A DNA stretch of 64,000 bases. Origin: Flavobacterium keumense (lineage in GTDB: Bacteria > Bacteroidota > Bacteroidia > Flavobacteriales > Flavobacteriaceae). Each line of letters opens with the position of its first letter. Position 1 is the first letter of the stretch. Of the stretch, positions 9,054 through 17,520 are shown piece after piece. A program made the translations under genes and the position numbers. The notes beneath the pieces were generated by a model. The model was not told the origin of the DNA. It ran no database searches and saw only the letters and a list, made by a program, of their open reading frames with translations. The DNA is taken from the NCBI RefSeq assembly GCF_029866485.1, contig NZ_CP092332.1:372001-436000 (forward strand). The letters run 5' to 3'.

Positions 9054-9155
9054 ATCAAAGGACTTGAAGAATTCAGCTCTTTTTACTTCATTATTCAAAT
9101 TTATCAAACTAACCATTAATTGACTTAAAAGTGTAACTTTACATCAAAAAAGAAC

Positions 9156-9734
9156 ATGTTTGAAATTGATTTTAAAGAAATACTTACCGTTGGGATGGTT
9201 TTATTTGCCGTAATTGATATTGTTGGCAGTATTCCAATTATTGTAGATTTGAGAACTAAACACGGCCATATCGAATCTGAAAAAGCTTCTATTGTAGCTG
9301 GAATTATTATGATTGTTTTTTTATTTATTGGAGAAGAATTCTTGAAAATAATAGGTATCGATGTACATTCCTTTGCAGTAGCAGGATCCTTTGTCTTATT
9401 TTTTATTGCTTTAGAAATGATTTTAGGAATCCGTCTATATAAAGATGAAGAATCTAGCTCTGCCTCAATTGTACCCATAGCTTTTCCTTTAATTGCAGGA
9501 GCGGGAACAATGACAACATTGCTGTCTTTACGATCAGAATTTCACACTATTAATATATTAGTCGCTATTCTGTTAAACCTAATGCTTGTTTATATTGTAT
9601 TAAAACTCTCTTCAAAATTAGAACGCTTGTTAGGCAAGAATGGATTGGGTGTTATTCGTAAAGCATTTGGAGTGGTTCTATTAGCAATAGCTGTTAAATT
9701 ATTTGCCGCTAATGTTAAAGGTTTGTTTGTCTAA
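9156..9734 (+). CDS. MarC family integral membrane protein
   Basis: Inner-membrane protein of the UPF0056/MarC family, 192 residues with about six membrane segments. Motifs typical of the family are FAVIDIVGSIPI near the N-terminus, then FPLIAGAGTMTTLL and GVIRKAFGVVLLAIAVK near the C-terminus. The substrate is unknown; an early link of E. coli marC with multidrug resistance was not upheld. It is divergent from the DUF3109 gene with a 137-base gap and precedes a small membrane protein gene. Confidence 0.92.
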   Translation: MFEIDFKEILTVGMVLFAVIDIVGSIPIIVDLRTKHGHIESEKASIVAGIIMIVFLFIGEEFLKIIGIDVHSFAVAGSFVLFFIALEMILGIRLYKDEESSSASIVPIAFPLIAGAGTMTTLLSLRSEFHTINILVAILLNLMLVYIVLKLSSKLERLLGKNGLGVIRKAFGVVLLAIAVKLFAANVKGLFV

Positions 9735-9832
9735 AAGAAATTTTTATACATTTACAGCGATGTTCTTATTACAGTACTATTAAGATTCGTTTTACTTTGT
9801 CTTTATTTGTACTAATAACTAAAAATCATCCT

Positions 9833-10030
9833 ATGAAAATTTTTACAACTATATTGATTTTTTTAGCGGCAACTTTAATCGTTTTTAATGTAACCCGCCT
9901 CGACTTCAACAATCTTTTACAAGGAGAAAGCATGTATGCTTTAATAGGAGTTGCCGCTTCTTTTTGTGCTGTTTTAATTCTTTTGATTTTTAGAATGTCA
10001 AAAGAGATTGAAAAAAGAATGAATGAATAA
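9833..10030 (+). CDS. Small membrane protein, function unknown
   Basis: A 65-residue protein, starting MKIFTTILIFLAATL, with two hydrophobic segments (about 3-18 and 36-55) and a charged C-terminal tail. An upstream in-frame ATG at 9797 would add 12 residues that weaken the N-terminal helix, so 9833 is preferred. It overlaps the next gene by eight bases, suggesting translational coupling to the FAD-domain protein. I do not recognise a named family. Confidence 0.65.
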   Translation: MKIFTTILIFLAATLIVFNVTRLDFNNLLQGESMYALIGVAASFCAVLILLIFRMSKEIEKRMNE

Positions 10031-10640
10031 TTCTTTTGACGTACTTATTATAGGTGGCGGAGTTTCTGGAATATCTTGCGCACTACTTTTTGGTTCTGCT
10101 AAAAACAAACCTTTCGCATCTGATAAAAAAATTGGAGTTTTTACGCATCAAAAATCATCAGCCTTACAAGAAGCCATTTTCTATAATGCTTATGGAATTC
10201 CTTCCGGAAAATTAGGTACTGAGCTATTGTCTGAAGGCAAAAAACAACTCACTGAAAATTACCCACACATTAAGCAAATCCCTGAAGAAAAAGTAATTAG
10301 AATTGAAGGTGAATTTCCAGAATTCAGAGTAATTTCAAATAAAAATACTTATTACACTAAAACTATAATTGTAGGGATTGGATCTGCCAATACATTCGAT
10401 ATTGAAGGACTCAAACAGTTTGTAGAACCTCACCAAAAAGCATTAGCTGAAAAAAAACGTATTCAATTGCGTAATACAGACCACAAGGTTACAGAGGGTA
10501 TTTATGTAATTGGAACTTTAGCTGGATGTAGAAGTCAATTGACTATCGCTGCAGGTAGTGGTGCGTCAGTTGCAACGGACATTCTTACTTTATGGAATGA
10601 TGGTCTACCAACTCAAATACATGACAGTGTCAAAAAATAA
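10023..10640 (+). CDS. FAD/NAD(P)-binding oxidoreductase-like protein, short
   Basis: A 205-residue protein with the dinucleotide-binding start FDVLIIGGGVSGIS (residues 5-18) and the C-terminal FAD signature GIYVIGTLAG, as in thioredoxin reductase-like flavoproteins. It is about 100 residues shorter than true thioredoxin reductases and lacks the inserted NADPH domain with the redox CxxC. It may be a flavoprotein acting with a partner, or a remnant that keeps its frame. The eight-base overlap with the small membrane gene suggests a linked role at the membrane. Confidence 0.75.
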   Translation: MNNSFDVLIIGGGVSGISCALLFGSAKNKPFASDKKIGVFTHQKSSALQEAIFYNAYGIPSGKLGTELLSEGKKQLTENYPHIKQIPEEKVIRIEGEFPEFRVISNKNTYYTKTIIVGIGSANTFDIEGLKQFVEPHQKALAEKKRIQLRNTDHKVTEGIYVIGTLAGCRSQLTIAAGSGASVATDILTLWNDGLPTQIHDSVKK

Positions 10641-10645
10641 TTTTG

Positions 10646-11077
10646 CTATTCTTCTAAATCTTGGATGTGCTGCACATCAATTCCTGCCTTAATCAGAAAT
10701 TGAAGTCCCGAATCATCACGATATCCATTATGATATACTACTCGTTTTATACCTGACTGATGGATTAATTTACTGCATTCTTTACAGGGAGAAAGTGTAA
10801 TATATAAGGTAGCTCCCTCACACGATTGTGTAGAACGAGCGACTTTCAAAATGGCATTCGCTTCGGCATGCAACACATCCCAACGTGTTAATCCTTCTTC
10901 GTCTTCACAACAATTCTCAAACCCCGAAGGTGTTCCATTATAACCGTCCGAAATAATCATACGATCTTTGACAATAATAGCACCCACTTGTTTGCGTTTA
11001 CAATATGACAAAAGACTCCACTCCTTTGCAATTCGCAAATAAGCCTTATCGTATTTATTTAATTTTTTTTCTTCCAT
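10646..11077 (-). CDS. dCMP deaminase family protein
   Basis: Zinc-dependent deaminase, 143 residues from the chosen start, ComEB/dCMP deaminase type, converting dCMP to dUMP for thymidylate synthesis. HAEANAI gives the zinc His and catalytic Glu, and SPCKECSK gives two zinc Cys. The preceding segment QVGAIIVKD..ISDGYNGTPSG is typical. The start at 11077 (MEEKKL) leaves one base after the HupE stop; the upstream ATG at 11101 would overlap HupE and adds no conserved residues. Confidence 0.9.
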   Translation of the reverse strand: MEEKKLNKYDKAYLRIAKEWSLLSYCKRKQVGAIIVKDRMIISDGYNGTPSGFENCCEDEEGLTRWDVLHAEANAILKVARSTQSCEGATLYITLSPCKECSKLIHQSGIKRVVYHNGYRDDSGLQFLIKAGIDVQHIQDLEE

Positions 11078-11078
11078 T

Positions 11079-11675
11079 TTAGTATTGATTCCAAATTTCA
11101 TTTTCTAAAATCATTGGCAAAACTACTCCTACTACAAAAGCAGAACCAACCAAAATCCAATCTCTTTTAGACAATTTAAAGAAAGTTTGCATACTGTATG
11201 CAAGAAGTAAAACAACCAGCACTACAGCTATTTGGGCCGCTTCAATCCCTAAAGCAAACTCCAACAAAGGTACTAATTTAGAATTTGTAGCACCTCCTAA
11301 TATCGTTTTAAAATAATTTGAAAATCCCAATCCGTGAATTACTCCAAAAAAAAGAGTGATCAGGAACACCAAATTGACACTTTCTTTTCTATTGGTTTTT
11401 CGAATGGTAACCAAATTAAAAAGTGCCGTAATTAAAATAGTTATTGGAATTAGAAACTCAACTATATTCACTTTAAAAGTCATAATCTCATACACCGAAA
11501 GCAACAAAGCCGTAGTGTGTCCCAAAGTAAAAAAAGTAACCGAAAGCAAGATTCTTTTCCAATCTTTAACCGTAAACGGAATTACTAAAGCTGTTAAAAA
11601 CAACACATGATCATAGGCATGAACGTCTAAAACGTGATGAAGCCCTATTTGAAAATATACCCAAAACTCTGACAT
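11079..11675 (-). CDS. HupE/UreJ family membrane protein
   Basis: Membrane protein of 198 residues with about six helices. It has the pattern GLHHVLDVHAYDHVLFL, seen in HupE/UreJ metal permeases, with several His/Asp residues in the first helix, and HGLGFSNYF in the middle. Family members are linked to nickel or cobalt uptake, but Bacteroidota copies are often far from metal enzymes and no hydrogenase or urease gene is nearby. The start MSEFWVYFQ (11675) is preferred to 11732 because the longer version adds an unsupported extra segment. Confidence 0.8.
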   Translation of the reverse strand: MSEFWVYFQIGLHHVLDVHAYDHVLFLTALVIPFTVKDWKRILLSVTFFTLGHTTALLLSVYEIMTFKVNIVEFLIPITILITALFNLVTIRKTNRKESVNLVFLITLFFGVIHGLGFSNYFKTILGGATNSKLVPLLEFALGIEAAQIAVVLVVLLLAYSMQTFFKLSKRDWILVGSAFVVGVVLPMILENEIWNQY

Positions 11676-11832
11676 TAGCTTGAAATTAATTAGAAAATGT
11701 AAACTTACAATTAATTTTGAGAAGAAAATCACGCTTTAAATCAATCCACTTCCATGCGTCAAAAATATCCATAAAAATTAAAATGTATTAAGAAAAATTG
11801 TACCTTTATAGTAATTATAAACTTAATGTATT

Positions 11833-12264
11833 ATGTCATTTTCAGATTTATTTGATAGCGAATTTAAAACCAGAAATAAAGGTCATTTTTCAGCCATTGT
11901 TCGCGTGGCACTTGCCGATGGAAAATCATCTCCAGAAGAAAAAGCATTTTTAGACAAACTAGCTACAAATCTTGAGATTTCGGCTGCTGAGTACGAAGAA
12001 ATACTAGCCAATCCATTAAAATATCCAATCAACCCACCTTATTTATATAATGATAGATTGGAACGTTTGTTTGATTTAGGACGAATGGTGCACATTGATC
12101 ATCATTTAGGTGACAAACAAGAAAAATTGTTAGAAAAATTCGGAATCGCTTTGGGGTTTACTCCTGGAAATGTGGGCTACATTGTAAACAAAGCATTATC
12201 CTTAATAGATAAGAAAGTAGATTTAGATACATTCATTTATGAAATGAAAAACATGCATAAATAA
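11833..12264 (+). CDS. TerB-like protein
   Basis: Soluble, mostly helical protein of 143 residues resembling the TerB domain (VRVALADGKSSPEEKAFLDKLA, about residues 24-45), with an acidic Asp-Gly-x-x-x-x-x-Glu pattern that in TerB may bind metal. The C-terminal half (GRMVHIDHHLGDKQ) echoes a second TerB-type repeat. No other ter genes are present, so tellurite resistance should not be assumed. A strong terminator follows. Confidence 0.75.
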   Translation: MSFSDLFDSEFKTRNKGHFSAIVRVALADGKSSPEEKAFLDKLATNLEISAAEYEEILANPLKYPINPPYLYNDRLERLFDLGRMVHIDHHLGDKQEKLLEKFGIALGFTPGNVGYIVNKALSLIDKKVDLDTFIYEMKNMHK

Positions 12265-12288
12265 TTTTTAGTCCCTACATTATTCACG

Positions 12289-12321
12289 AAAAAAACTCCT
12301 TAGTTACCTGAGGAGTTTTTT
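12289..12321 (+). terminator. Intrinsic terminator after the TerB-like gene
   Basis: AAAACTCCT/AGGAGTTTT stem with a ten-base loop and flanking A-run and T-run. Confidence 0.9.
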
Positions 12322-12404
12322 GTTCTCTTTTTTCAGCCGAAGTAACAAAACTATTATTTTTTGTGAAAATGATGCGATTTTTATTTTCTAGGCAGCTATC
12401 CTTG

Positions 12405-12421
12405 TATATTTGCTAGCAAAT
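12405..12421 (+). promoter_or_regulatory. GNAT promoter with overlapping palindrome
   Basis: TATATTTG (12405-12412) is a perfect -7 element. A 14-base perfect palindrome, ATTTGCTAGCAAAT (12408-12421), overlaps it and the predicted transcript start, a position where a dimeric repressor could act. No clear -33 TTG was found. Confidence 0.5.
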
Positions 12422-12483
12422 CGAACAAAATCAGTTATAAAAATTAGTATTTTTATTGATTTAACCTTTAATAGTAAGAATTT

Positions 12484-12963
12484 ATGAATATTCGAAAAGG
12501 AAACCCTGAGGACATGAAAGGAGTTTTGGCTCTAATTCAGGAATTAGCTGATTTCGAAAAAGAACCCGATGCCGTTGTTATAACCGAGGACGATTTGATT
12601 AGAGATGGTTTTGGTACACACCCCTTATTCCATGTTTTTGTTGCAGAAGTAGCCAATGAAATTGTTGGGATTGCACTGTATTACTATCGATATTCAACTT
12701 GGAAAGGAAAAACCATTCATCTTGAGGATTTAGTTGTTAAACAAAATATGCGAGGAACAGGCTTAGGATTTGCCTTGTATTCAGAAGTGATTAAACAAGG
12801 AAAAAAAGATAAGGTAAGACGCATTGAATGGGCTGTTCTAGATTGGAACACTCCTGCAATTGAATTTTACAAAAATTCAGGTGCTAAAGTGTTTGACGAT
12901 TGGAGAGTGGCTCAAATGGATGAAGAGGGTATTCACTATTTTCTTGAAAACAAACTAAAATAA
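12484..12963 (+). CDS. GNAT family N-acetyltransferase
   Basis: Acetyl-CoA-dependent acetyltransferase of 159 residues. The acetyl-CoA loop is in [23 protein letters not shown] (split around residues 81-103; core RGTGLG), followed by [20 protein letters not shown]. The family resemblance is to diamine/spermidine acetyltransferases, but the substrate cannot be read from the sequence. It ends 16 bases before the aspartate kinase and probably shares its transcript; its promoter overlaps a palindrome. Confidence 0.9.
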   Translation: MNIRKGNPEDMKGVLALIQELADFEKEPDAVVITEDDLIRDGFGTHPLFHVFVAEVANEIVGIALYYYRYSTWKGKTIHLEDLVVKQNMRGTGLGFALYSEVIKQGKKDKVRRIEWAVLDWNTPAIEFYKNSGAKVFDDWRVAQMDEEGIHYFLENKLK

Positions 12964-12979
12964 ATTACAGCATTATTAT

Positions 12980-14233
12980 ATGAAAATATTCAAATTTGGA
13001 GGCGCCTCAGTAAAAGATGCCGATGGAATTAAAAATGTATATGACGTTTTACAAAAAGCAGGTTACGAAGATGTATTATTAGTGGTTTCTGCCATGGGCA
13101 AAACAACAAATGCATTAGAAGTAGTAATCAAAAATTATTTTGACAAATCGGCAGAACTTAGTGCTTCGGTACAAGAGATTAAAAAATACCACAATCAAAT
13201 CTTATTGGATTTATTTGAAGATGATAACCATCCTGTATTTGCATCTGTAAACGAACAATTTTCAGATTTAGAGTACTTTTTAGCACACAATAAATCCCCA
13301 AATTACAACTTTGTTTACGATCAAATTGTGAGTTATGGCGAATTAATTTCGACTAATATTTTAAGCCATTTCATGAATTTCATGAACATCAAAACACAAT
13401 GGTTAGACGTTCGTAATTTTGTCAAAACCAATGCTAATTACAGAGATGCAGAAGTTGACTGGGATTTAACTCAAAAAAATATTGCTAAAAATGTTGCTCC
13501 AAAAATCTTAAACATCACACAAGGGTTTTTAGGATCTGATGAAAATAATTTCACCACTACTTTAGGTCGTGAAGGTTCTGATTATACTGCAGCCATCTTT
13601 GCTTACTGCTTGAATGCTGAAAGTGTGACCATTTGGAAAGACGTTCCTGGGGTGATGAATGCAGACCCTCGTTACTTCGAAAACGCAAGTTTGTTAAATC
13701 AGATTTCGTATCGCGAAGCTATTGAATTGGCTTTTTATGGCGCATCAGTAATTCATCCAAAAACATTACAACCATTACAAAAGAAAGAAATTCCTTTGTA
13801 TGTAAAATCTTTCATCAACCCTCTTTTAAAAGGGACAAGTGTTTCAAAAGGGGTTGATTTAGAACCCTATTTACCTTGTTTTATCGTTAAAAGAAACCAA
13901 CTATTAATATCACTTTCTTCCATAGATTTCTCTTTTATTATGGAAGAAAACATCAGTGAAATTTTTGGTTTATTCCACGAATACAAAATCAAAGTGAACT
14001 TGATTCAAAATTCGGCTATTAGTTTTTCTGTTTGTGTAGAAGATAAGTTTGACAACTTCAAAGAATTAAACGCTATTTTATCTAAAAAATTCAAAGTGGA
14101 TTCTGAAGAAAATGTTACATTATATACTATTCGTCATTTCAATGATGAGGCAGCACAAACTGTTGAAAAGGATAAAACCGTTTTGCTTAAACAAGTAAGT
14201 CGTGAAACAATGCAAATTGTAACTAAAGAATGA
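12980..14233 (+). CDS. Aspartate kinase
   Basis: Monofunctional aspartokinase, 417 residues, phosphorylating aspartate at the start of the lysine, threonine, methionine and diaminopimelate pathway. The N-terminal KFGGASVKDADGIKNV, the catalytic GREGSDYTAAIFA and VPGVMNADPR are diagnostic. The ACT-domain region (about 300-400) is present but degenerate, as in Bacteroidota paralogues, so feedback control cannot be predicted. A strong terminator follows and is shared with the convergent gene. Confidence 0.93.
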   Translation: MKIFKFGGASVKDADGIKNVYDVLQKAGYEDVLLVVSAMGKTTNALEVVIKNYFDKSAELSASVQEIKKYHNQILLDLFEDDNHPVFASVNEQFSDLEYFLAHNKSPNYNFVYDQIVSYGELISTNILSHFMNFMNIKTQWLDVRNFVKTNANYRDAEVDWDLTQKNIAKNVAPKILNITQGFLGSDENNFTTTLGREGSDYTAAIFAYCLNAESVTIWKDVPGVMNADPRYFENASLLNQISYREAIELAFYGASVIHPKTLQPLQKKEIPLYVKSFINPLLKGTSVSKGVDLEPYLPCFIVKRNQLLISLSSIDFSFIMEENISEIFGLFHEYKIKVNLIQNSAISFSVCVEDKFDNFKELNAILSKKFKVDSEENVTLYTIRHFNDEAAQTVEKDKTVLLKQVSRETMQIVTKE

Positions 14234-14252
14234 ATCGAATTTCTTTTATAAC

Positions 14253-14282
14253 AAAAAAGCACCAGTAAATGGTGCTTTTTTT
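14253..14282. terminator. Bidirectional terminator
   Basis: AAAAAAGCACCA/TGGTGCTTTTTT stem with a short loop; T-runs on both strands serve the aspartate kinase (plus) and the secreted hypothetical protein (minus). Confidence 0.92.
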
Positions 14283-14765
14283 CTAATAGCGGTATAAAAC
14301 CGCCTTGATTTCATCATAAGATTCCGAAAGTATTACAACAAAAGGGCTGCTTTTTTGAGCTGCTTTTTCTTGTAATCTTCTCTTTTTCATTGCGGTTAAA
14401 TCATGTTCTGAAAGACCTTTTATTCTGCCTAAAAAAACAGTAATTGTTTCTCCTTTTGTCAATCCCATAACTTGAGATTCTTTGAGAAAAACAACGTCTC
14501 GAAAATCTTTCTTGTCTTTTATATCAATTTTTGAAGAAACTATTTGGCTGACTCCAGTTTTAGTATCAATTACACTGTTCACAGCGTATTTACTGATTTT
14601 ATTTTCTTCCAAAGAATTAGGAAAATAAAAAGAAATAACATCTTGTTGTAACTTGTTATAATTAACCCCTATTCTTTCTCCATTATGCTTCACTATTTCA
14701 TGAGTTTGAGAAAATAACGGAAGAAAAAATAAAATAGTTATAATTGTAATACATCCTTTTCTCAT
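14283..14765 (-). CDS. Secreted hypothetical protein
   Basis: A 160-residue protein with a clear signal peptide (MRKGCITIITILFFLPLFSQ), predicted to be periplasmic. The mature part has no cysteine and no family I recognise; it is rich in Lys and Glu with a probable beta-strand start (HEIVKHNGERIGVNY). It lies five bases after the carbonic anhydrase stop, so it is the third gene of the SulP-carbonic anhydrase unit and ends in the shared terminator. Confidence 0.75.
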   Translation of the reverse strand: MRKGCITIITILFFLPLFSQTHEIVKHNGERIGVNYNKLQQDVISFYFPNSLEENKISKYAVNSVIDTKTGVSQIVSSKIDIKDKKDFRDVVFLKESQVMGLTKGETITVFLGRIKGLSEHDLTAMKKRRLQEKAAQKSSPFVVILSESYDEIKAVLYRY

Positions 14766-14770
14766 TTTTT

Positions 14771-15406
14771 TTAAAATTTTAATTGGTACACATTGTCTAA
14801 ATCTTTTTCAGAACTAATATTCACATCCAAATCTGTAACAAATCCAGAATTCAATCCATATACCCAGCCATGTAAGGTTAATTCTTGACCGTTCCTCCAT
14901 GCTGATTGTACTATAGAAGTTTTGGCTAAATCAAATACCTGTTCTTTTACATTTAATTCAACAAACTTATTGAATCGCTCATCTTCATCAATAATTGAAT
15001 TTAAATATTTATCATGTAACCGATAAACATCTTTAATATGACGAATCCAATTATCAATAATTCCAATAGAATCATTACCTAATGCCGCTTTAATCCCTCC
15101 ACAGCCATAATGACCGCAAACCAACACGTGTTTTACTTTCAATACATTTACCGCATAGTCTAAAACACTTAACATATTCATATCCGAATGAATGACCATG
15201 TTGGCAATATTTCTATGTACAAATACTTCCCCTGGTTTTGCCCCAATAATTTCATTAGCAGGAACTCTGCTATCAGAGCATCCAATCCATAATAATGGAG
15301 GTGTCTGTCCTTTGGCTAAATCTTGAAAATAATTAGGGTCACTTTCTAATGAAGTTTCTACCCATTTTTTATTATTAGCTAATATTTTTTTATAAAAATC
15401 TGTCAT
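14771..15406 (-). CDS. Beta-carbonic anhydrase
   Basis: Zinc enzyme interconverting CO2 and bicarbonate, 211 residues. The zinc ligands are visible: Cys43 in CSDSRVP, with the catalytic Asp45-Arg47 dyad, and His99 and Cys102 in HYGCGG. It directly follows a SulP transporter (29-base gap), an arrangement that fits import and interconversion of bicarbonate. No signal peptide is seen, so it acts in the cytoplasm. Confidence 0.96.
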   Translation of the reverse strand: MTDFYKKILANNKKWVETSLESDPNYFQDLAKGQTPPLLWIGCSDSRVPANEIIGAKPGEVFVHRNIANMVIHSDMNMLSVLDYAVNVLKVKHVLVCGHYGCGGIKAALGNDSIGIIDNWIRHIKDVYRLHDKYLNSIIDEDERFNKFVELNVKEQVFDLAKTSIVQSAWRNGQELTLHGWVYGLNSGFVTDLDVNISSEKDLDNVYQLKF

Positions 15407-15435
15407 TGGATTGTTAATTTTATTTTATACATGAA

Positions 15436-17079
15436 CTAAACATCAAAATGCTTAACTTCTTTCTTTACCATCTCTCTTTTCATAGCGTCATAGTAATGTT
15501 CAATTGTAACGTGATTATCTTCACTATTTTCTAATTGATAGGCTTTCTTGAACCCTTTTAGTTTTACCTTTATATGTGCTTCTTTAGCTCTAATTGTTTT
15601 AAATTCATGAATTAAATCTAAAATATCATGAGCAATATAAATAGTGTCTTTAGCATCAATAATAACTTTAGAATTTTCAGGAATTGAATTTAAAGTTTCT
15701 TTTATTGCTGCTTTATTAAGAAAAGATACCTCTTGTGCTAAATCAATATGTATTACATCTCCATCAGCATATTCTTCTTTTCTAAAAACATAAGCTCTTT
15801 TCAAATTTCCTTTTAATATGAAAATCACGCTAATTATCATCCCTAAAGCTACTCCTTTCAATAAATCCGTAAAAACTACTGCTACTAAGGTGGCTATAAA
15901 TGGTACAAACTGGTATTTCCCTTTATGCCAAAAATGAATAAAAGTGGCAGGTTTAGCTAATTTATAACCTACCAAAAGTAACACTGCGGCTAAAGTAGCT
16001 AGTGGTATTTTATTTAAAAGCATTGGAACAGTCAATACGCTGATTAACAACAAAACTCCATGTATGATTGCAGACATCTTTGATTTAGCCCCAGCATTAT
16101 TATTTGCTGATGAACGAACTACAACTGAAGTCATTGGGAGACCTCCTAGAAGTGAACTGACAATATTTCCAATTCCTTGTGCCTTTAATTCAACATTGGT
16201 ATTTGTGTATCTTTTTTGAATATCCATGCGATCGGCCGCTTCGATACACAACAACGTTTCTATTGAAGCTACAATTGCAATTGTCACACCTACTACCCAA
16301 ATTTTTGGATTTAGAAACCCTGATAAATTAGGGGTTACAATGATATTTTTCAATTCTTCTATAGAATTAGGAACCGGCAAAGAAACCAAATGATTTTTTG
16401 ATATAGCTAAAGAACTCCCTGTATTGATAAAGATTTGATTTAGAATAATCCCAATAATAACAGCTACTAAAGCGCCTGGGATTAATTTCATTTTTTTTAG
16501 AAAGGAAACTTTATCCCATGCAATCAGAATAATCAAAGAGGTTAGCGTGATCAGAATTGCTCCCAACTGGACATAATTCAATACATTGAATAGGGATGAC
16601 AAAGTATTACCACCATCTGACTGGATAAAAGACTGATCTCCTTCAAAATCAGCATCAAAACCTACTGCATGAGGTAATTGTTTCATAATGATTATGATTC
16701 CTATACCTGCTAACATTCCTTCAATCACATTGGTTGGAAAATAGTTAGAAATACTACCCGCTTTTATAAAACCAAGAACCAATTGAATTACTCCTGCTAT
16801 TAATACTGCTGAAAGAAACACATCAAACGAACCTAAATCAGTAATTGCAGTTAAAACGATTGCCGTCAATCCTGCTGCAGGACCCGAAACACTTATGTGA
16901 GATTGGCTTAAATAACCAACTACTATTCCTCCTATTACTCCCGAAATTATTCCTGAAAAAAGTGGTGCCCCCGAAGCCATTGCAATTCCTAAACACAAAG
17001 GAAGCGCCACCAAAAAAACCACTAAACCGGAAGCAAAATCTGATTTAAGGTTGGCAAAAAGATTGATTTTTTTTGTCAT
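15436..17079 (-). CDS. SulP family anion permease, probable bicarbonate transporter
   Basis: Inner-membrane transporter of 547 residues. About eleven helices include LVVFLVALPLCLGIAMASGAP near the N-terminus and the SulP block GLPMTSVVVRSSAN, followed by a C-terminal cytoplasmic STAS domain (about residues 440-530). The SulP family carries sulfate, bicarbonate or dicarboxylates; adjacency to carbonic anhydrase favours bicarbonate. No sulfate assimilation genes are nearby. It is the first gene of the three-gene unit. Confidence 0.9.
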   Translation of the reverse strand: MTKKINLFANLKSDFASGLVVFLVALPLCLGIAMASGAPLFSGIISGVIGGIVVGYLSQSHISVSGPAAGLTAIVLTAITDLGSFDVFLSAVLIAGVIQLVLGFIKAGSISNYFPTNVIEGMLAGIGIIIIMKQLPHAVGFDADFEGDQSFIQSDGGNTLSSLFNVLNYVQLGAILITLTSLIILIAWDKVSFLKKMKLIPGALVAVIIGIILNQIFINTGSSLAISKNHLVSLPVPNSIEELKNIIVTPNLSGFLNPKIWVVGVTIAIVASIETLLCIEAADRMDIQKRYTNTNVELKAQGIGNIVSSLLGGLPMTSVVVRSSANNNAGAKSKMSAIIHGVLLLISVLTVPMLLNKIPLATLAAVLLLVGYKLAKPATFIHFWHKGKYQFVPFIATLVAVVFTDLLKGVALGMIISVIFILKGNLKRAYVFRKEEYADGDVIHIDLAQEVSFLNKAAIKETLNSIPENSKVIIDAKDTIYIAHDILDLIHEFKTIRAKEAHIKVKLKGFKKAYQLENSEDNHVTIEHYYDAMKREMVKKEVKHFDV

Positions 17080-17169
17080 ATTTGTATCGAACTAAATTGT
17101 AAATAAATATTCTTCACGTTTAAAAACGCAAAGAGAAGTTTAAAATGACTCCATTTTAAACAAAAAATA

Positions 17170-17451
17170 CTAAATTAGTTCTGGAGGAGGTATGAATATG
17201 CCCAGTGAAACATCATCATGTTTCACTGAGTTTGCCGTCAAAATAATTTTGGACTTCAGATTGGACATGTTAACTCTATAGTACAACTGATCAAAATTAA
17301 ATACGATTTTAATGTCTTTGTGAATTTGTTCTTCTTCTGAAAAACTATAAATAACAGAAACATCTGCATCATTTTCAATTACACTTACCACTGTGGGTGT
17401 AATAAGAAATGTGACAAATATAAAGAGTAATATTCCTGCTATTTTTTTCAT
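17170..17451 (-). CDS. Small exported or membrane-anchored hypothetical protein
   Basis: A 93-residue protein with an N-terminal hydrophobic segment (IAGILLFIFVTFLITPTVV) and a short polar domain rich in beta-forming residues. I recognise no family. It follows the histidine kinase on the same strand but has its own perfect -7 element right next to the start codon. Confidence 0.6.
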   Translation of the reverse strand: MKKIAGILLFIFVTFLITPTVVSVIENDADVSVIYSFSEEEQIHKDIKIVFNFDQLYYRVNMSNLKSKIILTANSVKHDDVSLGIFIPPPELI

Positions 17452-17456
17452 TAAAG

Positions 17457-17464
17457 CAAAAATA
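17457..17464 (-). promoter_or_regulatory. Promoter of the 93-residue gene
   Basis: Minus-strand TATTTTTG (17464-17457), six bases from the ATG. The predicted start falls at the start codon, so the transcript may be leaderless. Confidence 0.4.
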
Positions 17465-17520
17465 AAATTAATCTTGACTTTAAAGAATTATTTTAAATAA
17501 AATTAACATACTCAAAAATA

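Noticed and set aside
9134..9141. marC promoter TAACTTTA
   Set aside because: The only nearby TTG is 11 bases away, too close, and the -7 is imperfect.
11833..12264. Tellurite resistance determinant
   Set aside because: Only a TerB-like domain is present, without terC, terD or related genes.
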